Below are positions 32,724 through 37,581 of a DNA stretch of 37,581 nucleotides, one piece after another. The stretch comes from Fimbriimonas sp. (GTDB lineage Bacteria; Armatimonadota; Fimbriimonadia; Fimbriimonadales; Fimbriimonadaceae). Under the pieces are notes generated by a model that ran no database searches, was not told the DNA's origin, and worked only from the letters and a program-made list of their open reading frames with translations. The DNA lies in NCBI GenBank assembly GCA_031292555.1, contig JARLGV010000134.1, positions 1-37,581 of the forward strand, read 5' to 3'. A program made the translations under genes and the position numbers. Every line of letters begins with the position of its first letter. Position 1 is the first letter of the stretch.

Positions 32724-33791
32724 TTGAGTTCAAACGATCTGGAGATCATCAAGGAACTAGAGGACCAAAGACCGAGAATCCCGGTCGGTTTGCTAAGCCG
32801 CGACGAGAAGGACCGTCTGATCGAACGTGGCTTTTTGGGCCTCTATCGCTGGTATGTCGCCAAGTCCCAGGCGAGCCGCAACTGGAACCCGGATAAGGAT
32901 TTCGACTGGAGGAAGTTCCGAAAGGACCACTCTCCCGAGTTGAATCGGATCTTGGAGGGCTTCTTTGCGGTGGAGCAGTATGTTCCCGATTACGTGACGA
33001 AGCTGCTGCTCGTCATCCGCAAGAGCCACGGGCGGAGCCATTTCCACATCCGCTGGGGTTCGGAGGAAGAGAAGCACGCCGACCTTTGGTACAACACGGT
33101 GCTCTTTTCCCAACATCGCTCGCCGGATTGGCTTAGGGAGTACATGGGCCAGCTTCGGGGACAGGAGTGGCACCTTCCGTGGGAGGATCCCATGCACATG
33201 ATCTTCTATACGGTGTTCCAGGAACGCGCCACCCAGGTGAACTATCTGAATACGGCCGTGATTGCCAGGGGGAACAGCGAGAACCCAATCTACGCGAACG
33301 ATGCCGATCCGGTGCTCGTCCAGGTTTGCGGGAAGATCGCCGCCGACGAGGCCGCCCACTACAACTTCTTCTTGGAGGGCGCGCGACTGTTCCTGTACTA
33401 CTATCCGGTGGAATCGCTTCAGGCGATGTCGGATGTGATCCGGCATTTCGCGATGCCGGCCGGGGATGTCATCCCGAACTACGACGAATTTGCGGAAATC
33501 GTCCATCGGGCAAGCATCTATGGCCCCCGCGAACATGCCCGAGACGTGGTGCAGGCTGCCCTGGCAAATCTGGGCGTCGCCGGGCGCAAGGCGCTCGAGG
33601 CGGGAATACGCCGGTCGCGCCTGGTGCCCGACGAGAACGGCAATCTACGCGAGACCGCTACGTTTGACGGCATCGACTTCCCGGCAATCATGGATAAGGT
33701 CAAGCGGATCTATCGGGTGATCGAAGGGCACGAGAAGGAGATCGGGACCTTCGATATCGATCCCACGATCTTCGTGCCGAACTACGCCTAG
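32724..33791 (+). CDS. acyl-[acyl-carrier-protein] desaturase (soluble di-iron type)
   Basis: This 355-residue protein of the stearoyl-ACP desaturase family inserts a double bond into acyl-ACP using a ferritin-like di-iron centre. All six ligands can be assigned: E84 (AVEQYVPDY), E115 and H118 (SEEEKHAD), E167 (FQERATQ), E209 and H212 (ADEAAHYNFF). The start is TTG at 32724 with AGGAG 6 nt upstream; a longer in-frame form begins at 32667. Enzymes of this class occur in plants, actinobacteria and a few other bacteria. It needs reduced ferredoxin, and no ferredoxin gene is seen nearby. It is probably cotranscribed with the cis-prenyltransferase gene. It ends 15 bp from the convergent cyclophilin gene. 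Confidence 0.9.
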   Translation: MSSNDLEIIKELEDQRPRIPVGLLSRDEKDRLIERGFLGLYRWYVAKSQASRNWNPDKDFDWRKFRKDHSPELNRILEGFFAVEQYVPDYVTKLLLVIRKSHGRSHFHIRWGSEEEKHADLWYNTVLFSQHRSPDWLREYMGQLRGQEWHLPWEDPMHMIFYTVFQERATQVNYLNTAVIARGNSENPIYANDADPVLVQVCGKIAADEAAHYNFFLEGARLFLYYYPVESLQAMSDVIRHFAMPAGDVIPNYDEFAEIVHRASIYGPREHARDVVQAALANLGVAGRKALEAGIRRSRLVPDENGNLRETATFDGIDFPAIMDKVKRIYRVIEGHEKEIGTFDIDPTIFVPNYA

Positions 33792-33806
33792 CCGATCAAC
33801 GGGATC

Positions 33807-34760
33807 TCAATCGTGCAGCGGCTTGGGACCCTCGCCATACGGCGGGGCGTCTACAAGCCGCGCGTTCTTGATCTTGGGCGGATCGAGGGGCCGGTCTTCT
33901 TTGCCTACCGGAACGGCGGCGATTTTCCGGATCACGTCGGCCCCGCGAACTGCCTGGCCAAACGCCGCGTAGTGGTGATCCAGGTGCTTCGTGCCGGCGC
34001 GGCTGAGGCAGACGAAGAATTGGCCGCCGTTCGTGTTCGGATCGGTCGATCGGGCGATCGAGATGACTCCGAAGTCGTGAGAAAGCCGACTGTCTTCGAG
34101 GGGGTAGCTGAATCCCGGTCCGCCGCTGCCGGTGCCGGTCGGGTCTCCGCCCTGAATGACGAACGGGGTCCCGTCCTTGCGCTTGGCCACGACGCGATGG
34201 AAGATCGTGTCCCTATACAGGCCGCCCCTCACCAACTCCATCAATGTCCAAGCGGTGTTCGGCGCGGCATCGGGGCGCAGTTGGAACTCCATGTTGCCCA
34301 TCGAGGTCTCGATGACGATGTGTTTGTCCACGTAAGCGCGAATTCCGTTGTACATCGGACCGTCCTCATCTGGCACGAACTCCACTGTTTGGCCGTCCGC
34401 CTTGAGCCGGGAAACCGGTGGATTCAGCATCGGCTGGAGGACTATAGCGGGCCCAACTTTGCGGTCTTCTACCACCAACTGGGCATATAGCAGTCCCGGG
34501 TTCTTTCGTGTCCAGAGATCCGGAAACAGCTTGGCGAGGTCCTGGTCTCCGCCAGCTATGGGCTTCGAGTCGACGACCTCCGCGGTGACCGGGGCAAGCA
34601 ACTGGATGGTGCAAGAGCCCCGAGCTCCGACCGGTACGTGGATATGGGCTCGCAAGGGGCGACCAATTCCGTTATACGCCGAGACCGGCTGAATCTGGGA
34701 CAAGCTGGAGGCTGCAAGGCCGAAAATGGCAAGGGTCAGGCAACAGAGGCGATTCCACAC
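33807..34760 (-). CDS. exported cyclophilin-type peptidyl-prolyl isomerase
   Basis: This 317-residue protein has a signal peptide (to about residue 21), an N-terminal domain of about 125 residues of unknown type, and a cyclophilin domain from ~residue 148 (IVIETSMGNMEFQLRPDAAPNTAW). Cyclophilin motifs are complete: FHRVV with the catalytic Arg, FVIQGGDPTGTGSGGPG, GVISIARSTDPNTNGGQFFVCLS and LDHHYAAFGQ. It accelerates proline isomerisation during folding of exported proteins. The start is GTG at 34760, and a TATGAT hexamer lies 6 nt upstream on the - strand. The divergent M42 gene begins only 42 bp away. Confidence 0.9.
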   Translation of the reverse strand: MWNRLCCLTLAIFGLAASSLSQIQPVSAYNGIGRPLRAHIHVPVGARGSCTIQLLAPVTAEVVDSKPIAGGDQDLAKLFPDLWTRKNPGLLYAQLVVEDRKVGPAIVLQPMLNPPVSRLKADGQTVEFVPDEDGPMYNGIRAYVDKHIVIETSMGNMEFQLRPDAAPNTAWTLMELVRGGLYRDTIFHRVVAKRKDGTPFVIQGGDPTGTGSGGPGFSYPLEDSRLSHDFGVISIARSTDPNTNGGQFFVCLSRAGTKHLDHHYAAFGQAVRGADVIRKIAAVPVGKEDRPLDPPKIKNARLVDAPPYGEGPKPLHD

Positions 34761-34766
34761 CCATCC

Positions 34767-34772
34767 ATCATA
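34767..34772 (-). promoter_or_regulatory. candidate -10 element for the cyclophilin gene (leaderless)
   Basis: On the - strand TATGAT is followed by 6 nt (ggatgg) and the GTG start at 34760. The whole divergent spacer is 42 bp, leaving little room for an untranslated leader, which supports a leaderless message. Confidence 0.45.
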
Positions 34773-34802
34773 GTCGCAATTGCCGACTTGGAGATTCGAT
34801 TC

Positions 34803-35843
34803 ATGTACTCTTATGTCTCTATGGATTCGCTTGAGCTTCTACGTGCCCTGATCGCGATTCCGGCGCCTCCCGGGCAAGAGAGAGACCTCGCTCGTTACTT
34901 GGGTGGGCTGGTTCAGGGCATGAATCGGGAGTCGCATGTCGACGCCAAAGGGAACTTGCTCGTCCCGCTCGGCGACGGGCCGTTCCGCATCGTAGTCACC
35001 GCTCATATGGATGAGATCGCCCTGCTCGTTCGCCGAGTGGAGCCGGACGGGACACTGAAGGTCACGAGCCTTGGGGGGCTCTATCCATGGAAACTTGGTG
35101 AGGGTCCGGTCGACGTTCTCGCGCCGAGCGGGACGATTCCGGGCGTGCTGGGATTCGGGTCGATCCACACGAACGATCCTGCCTCCCGGGTGCAACATGC
35201 CCGTGAGAAGCCACTCGAGTGGGCGTCGGCGAGCGTTTTTACCGGCCTGACTGCCGAAACTCTGGGTGAAATCGGCGTCAGGCCAGGAACCCGAGTCGTT
35301 GTGGGCGGGAGCCGTAGAGGATTGGTTTCCCTTGGAGATTTCGTCGCCGGGCATTTTCTAGACGATCGGGCAGATCTCGTCGCGTGGGTCGAGGCGATCC
35401 AGACGTTGGGACGCTGCGACGGCGTACTGTTTGCCGCCACGGCGGCGGAAGAGGTCGGCGGCGAGGGCGCCCAGTGGCTGCTTCACGAAACACACCCCGA
35501 GATTTGCATTGCGCTGGAATTGAGTCCGATGGTTCCCGATGCGCCGTCGACGCTCAATGCCTCGCCTTCGATATGGGCGCACGATGGATACGCCGCTCCC
35601 GCCGTTGCCGATTTGGATCTGGTGGCGGACGTCGCGAGATCGATCGAGATGCCGATCCAGTTCCAGGCGTTTTCGCGGGGCGGCAGCGATGCCTCATGCG
35701 CGGCATCGAAGGGGCTTTGCGCCCGGCCGTTCACCCTCGGCTTGCCGATGGAAAACAGCCACGGATTCGAGATCATGCACCGGGATGCGATGGCGAATCT
35801 GGCGAAACTCACCGTCTTCCTGGTGCAACGGCTTCTGGGCTGA
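34803..35843 (+). CDS. M42 family metallo-aminopeptidase
   Basis: This 346-residue dinuclear zinc aminopeptidase belongs to the family of glutamyl aminopeptidases and TET-type particles. Expected metal and catalytic residues are H68 (TAHMDE), D187 (LDDRAD), E216-E217 (AAEEVGGEGA), E239 (ALELSP) in the position often held by Asp, and H320 (ENSHGFE). It is cytosolic, with no signal peptide. Start codons ATG 34803 and ATG 34821 (MDSLELLRALIAIP) are both possible. The latter resembles the usual family N-terminus, and neither has a Shine-Dalgarno. The zinc alcohol dehydrogenase gene follows by 109 bp. Confidence 0.9.
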   Translation: MYSYVSMDSLELLRALIAIPAPPGQERDLARYLGGLVQGMNRESHVDAKGNLLVPLGDGPFRIVVTAHMDEIALLVRRVEPDGTLKVTSLGGLYPWKLGEGPVDVLAPSGTIPGVLGFGSIHTNDPASRVQHAREKPLEWASASVFTGLTAETLGEIGVRPGTRVVVGGSRRGLVSLGDFVAGHFLDDRADLVAWVEAIQTLGRCDGVLFAATAAEEVGGEGAQWLLHETHPEICIALELSPMVPDAPSTLNASPSIWAHDGYAAPAVADLDLVADVARSIEMPIQFQAFSRGGSDASCAASKGLCARPFTLGLPMENSHGFEIMHRDAMANLAKLTVFLVQRLLG

Positions 35844-35940
35844 TGTCGCGATGGGAAGGGCGGGACCTTCGGCCCGATTCGATTGCGGACGATCGCTGAA
35901 TTTCGGCGAGGCGTCTCGCGCGCGACCTTGGCCCGCGTGC

Positions 35941-35946
35941 TAATCT
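35941..35946 (+). promoter_or_regulatory. candidate -10 element for the second alcohol dehydrogenase gene (leaderless)
   Basis: TAATCT is followed by 6 nt (atccga) and then the ATG at 35953, with no Shine-Dalgarno. The match to TATAAT is moderate. Confidence 0.35.
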
Positions 35947-35952
35947 ATCCGA

Positions 35953-37056
35953 ATGGCAATCGAGGGTAGGGCAGCGATGTTGCTGGAGCCGGGTGCTCCG
36001 GTCGTGATTGAAGAGATCGTGGTCGATCCGCCCGGACCGGGCGAGGTCCTTGTGCGCCTTGCCGCCAGCGGAGTTTGCCACACCGACCTCCACGTGAAGA
36101 ACATGAACGGAATGGGGATGTCCTTCCCGATTCTGCTTGGTCACGAGGGCGCCGGCTACGTCGAAGCGGTTGGAGAGGGCGTGAATACCCTCAAGCCGGG
36201 CGACCCGGTGGTGATCGCCTATCGCGCTCCTTGCGGCGAGTGTCCGGCATGCCTTCGCGGCGACCCTCGAAGGTGCTGGATGGCCCTGCGCGCCAAACAG
36301 CGCGTTCACCGCAAGAACGGTGGCGACCTGCTGACCCAAGTGCTCCGATGCGGGACGTTCTCGACCCACACCGTCGTGCATCACAAGGCGGCGATCAAGA
36401 TGCCCGACGAGATGCCTTTGGACAAGGCGTGCCTCATCGCCTGCGGCGTGATTACCGGCGTCGGCGCGACCATCAATACCGCCCCGATATGGCCGGGCGC
36501 GAGGGTTGCCGTCATCGGCTGCGGCGGAGTCGGTCTGAGTGTCATCCAAGGTGCTCGGATCGCCCATGCAAGGCAGATCATCGCCGTCGACTTGAGTCCG
36601 ACCAAGCTGGAATGGGCGCGCAAGTTCGGCGCTACGGATATCGTCGACGGCAGGGCGGGGGACCCGGTCGCCAAAGTAAGGGAACTGAGCGGGGAGGGCG
36701 TCGACTTCGCTTACGAGGCGGTCGGGTTGCCGATCTGCATCGAGCAGGCGGTCAAGATGCTTGCCTACGCGGGAACCGCCACTCACATCGGCCTTCCTGA
36801 CTCAAAGGCTAGCGTCACCCTCAATTTGGGCGACATGGACACCGGAGTCTATTGGAACAAGGCGAAGCTGTGCGTCTGCCACTGCGGCGACGCCCTGCCG
36901 TCGAACGACTTCCCGCTCATGGCGCAGCTTTACCTGCAGGGCAAGCTGGACTTGGACGGCATGGTAACCCGCACGATCCAACTCGAAGAGGTGGAAGACG
37001 CCTTCCAAATGATGGAAACCGGCGACGTCATCCGCTCGGTCATCCTGTTCGAGTAG
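35953..37056 (+). CDS. zinc-dependent alcohol dehydrogenase (class III-like MDR)
   Basis: This 367-residue medium-chain dehydrogenase has catalytic zinc ligands C42 (GVCHTDLH), H64-E65 (GHEG) and C164 (IACGVITG). The structural zinc cysteines are C94, C97, C100 and C108 (CGECPACLRGDPRRC). The cofactor loop is GCGGVG at 189-194, with the acidic residue in AVDLSPTK suggesting NAD. The pattern ACGVITGVGA and GCGGVGLSVIQGARIAHA is typical of class III/NDMA-type enzymes, which oxidise alcohols, S-hydroxymethylglutathione or mycothiol adducts. It differs from the zinc dehydrogenase at 18010, so the two are not recent duplicates. Its end abuts the tandem repeat region. Confidence 0.92.
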   Translation: MAIEGRAAMLLEPGAPVVIEEIVVDPPGPGEVLVRLAASGVCHTDLHVKNMNGMGMSFPILLGHEGAGYVEAVGEGVNTLKPGDPVVIAYRAPCGECPACLRGDPRRCWMALRAKQRVHRKNGGDLLTQVLRCGTFSTHTVVHHKAAIKMPDEMPLDKACLIACGVITGVGATINTAPIWPGARVAVIGCGGVGLSVIQGARIAHARQIIAVDLSPTKLEWARKFGATDIVDGRAGDPVAKVRELSGEGVDFAYEAVGLPICIEQAVKMLAYAGTATHIGLPDSKASVTLNLGDMDTGVYWNKAKLCVCHCGDALPSNDFPLMAQLYLQGKLDLDGMVTRTIQLEEVEDAFQMMETGDVIRSVILFE

Positions 37057-37070
37057 CCCTCCTTCCGGCT

Positions 37071-37581
37071 CGTATAGTGGCGCTCACGAGAGCTGCCACG
37101 GCATCTCCCCCCTCCGATGGGGGAGATGCCGCAGGCAGAGAGGGGGCAAGTTCGAAACTGAAGAAGTCCCTATTGCCTTCGGCATTACTGGAGAAGTGGA
37201 CTTTTGGCGTGTCACGGACTGGCCCCCTTTCTGTCGCTTCGCGACATCTTCCCCTCGGTGGGGGAAGAATGGGTGCTCGGAATGCCGAATCCGTGGCGCA
37301 CCGATAAGCTCGTATGGTGGCGCTCACGAGGACAGCTACAGCGCCCATTCTCCCCTTCCGAGGGGGAGATGCAATACGCAGAAATGGGGCAAGTTCGAAA
37401 CTGAAGAAGTCCCTATTGCCTTCGGCATTACTGGAGAAGTGGACTTTTGGCGTCCCACTGATTGGCCCCCTTTCTGTCGCTTCGCGACATCTTCCCCTCG
37501 GTGGGGGAAGAATGGGTGCTCGGAATGCCGAATCCGTGGCGCACCGATAAGCTCGTATGGTGGCGCTCACGAGGACAGCTA
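37071..37581. repeat. tandem direct repeat, ~240-243 bp units, continuing past the window
   Basis: Unit 1 is 37071-37310 (240 bp), unit 2 is 37311-37553 (243 bp), and a third unit starts at 37554 and runs off the window. From about 37145 to the unit end, units 1 and 2 are identical except for a handful of bases, so the duplication is recent. Each unit holds several short hairpins, e.g. GTCGC-ttc-GCGAC (37233-37245) and CTTCCCC/GGGGAAG (37248-37267). The - strand stays open across all units as an 80-81 codon repeat, which is probably coincidental. No other gene is seen in 37057-37581. Confidence 0.85.
37100..37130. other. 12-bp perfect stem inside repeat unit 1
   Basis: GGCATCTCCCCC (37100-37111) and GGGGGAGATGCC (37119-37130) are perfect complements around a 7-nt loop. 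Unit 2 keeps a shorter version (CTCCCC/GGGGGAG). It lies 43 nt after the dehydrogenase stop and could also terminate that transcript, although no U-tract follows. Confidence 0.65.

Noticed and set aside
37100-37130. Intrinsic terminator for the last dehydrogenase gene
   Set aside because: The stem is perfect but no run of U follows and related stems recur in each repeat unit, so it is better explained as part of the repeat.
37040-37570. Long open frame on the - strand across the tandem repeats (176 codons with an 80-81 residue repeat)
   Set aside because: Its composition follows the DNA hairpins and it overlaps the end of a real dehydrogenase gene. No domain, signal peptide or ribosome site supports it. 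The frame is kept because the unit lengths happen to be multiples of three.

Overview
The window looks like a bacterial chromosome segment of roughly 58-60% G+C with dense, mostly intact genes. Large secreted repeat proteins, a C-terminal dockerin-like EF-hand pair, weak or absent Shine-Dalgarno sites before many genes, and the general gene mix would fit Armatimonadota (Fimbriimonas-like) or a similar environmental lineage. That placement is inference, made without any database search. No rRNA, tRNA, CRISPR array, transposase or phage gene is recognisable.

Layout. 1-55: probable 3' end of a membrane-protein gene. 216-1813 (-): cytochrome b561-type membrane subunit overlapping a Tat-exported molybdopterin oxidoreductase. 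1946-7198 (+): a C11/clostripain-like lipoprotein whose catalytic Cys is Ser, then a giant secreted WD40 plus Ig-like repeat protein. 7232-8591 (-): GNAT acetyltransferase and M55 D-aminopeptidase. 8726-11522 (+): ABC exporter and aldo/keto reductase. 11519-11986 (-): a second GNAT that seems to lack a canonical start for its full domain. 12163-13962 (+): RecQ. 13972-15135 (-): MbfA-like ferritin/VIT1 iron exporter. 15238-20303 (+): five-gene run of SDR, Gfo/Idh/MocA, phytanoyl-CoA dioxygenase-like, zinc alcohol dehydrogenase and kynureninase. 20417-21250 (-): sulfotransferase. 21506-27326 (+): sugar ABC importer (permease, binding lipoprotein, double ATPase) followed by a GH27 alpha-galactosidase, a coherent galactoside-use operon. 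27333-31859 (-): BNR/dockerin-like secreted protein and a possible mutarotase-fold protein. 31995-33791 (+): divergent cis-prenyltransferase and acyl-ACP desaturase. 33807-34760 (-): secreted cyclophilin. 34803-37056 (+): M42 aminopeptidase and a zinc alcohol dehydrogenase. 37071-37581: near-identical ~240-bp tandem repeats running off the window end.

Non-coding signals. Several starts lie 6-7 nt after a TANNNT hexamer, suggesting leaderless transcription. An 18-bp perfect dyad precedes the sugar operon, and hairpins or repeats sit in three of its gene junctions, including an opposed array of 8-bp repeats. Convergent gene pairs are packed with -4 to 113 bp between them and without obvious U-tract terminators.

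No complete new multi-gene system can be asserted. The best leads are the active-site-substituted C11 lipoprotein, the five-gene oxidoreductase/dioxygenase cluster, the divergent prenyltransferase-desaturase pair and the two repeat elements.
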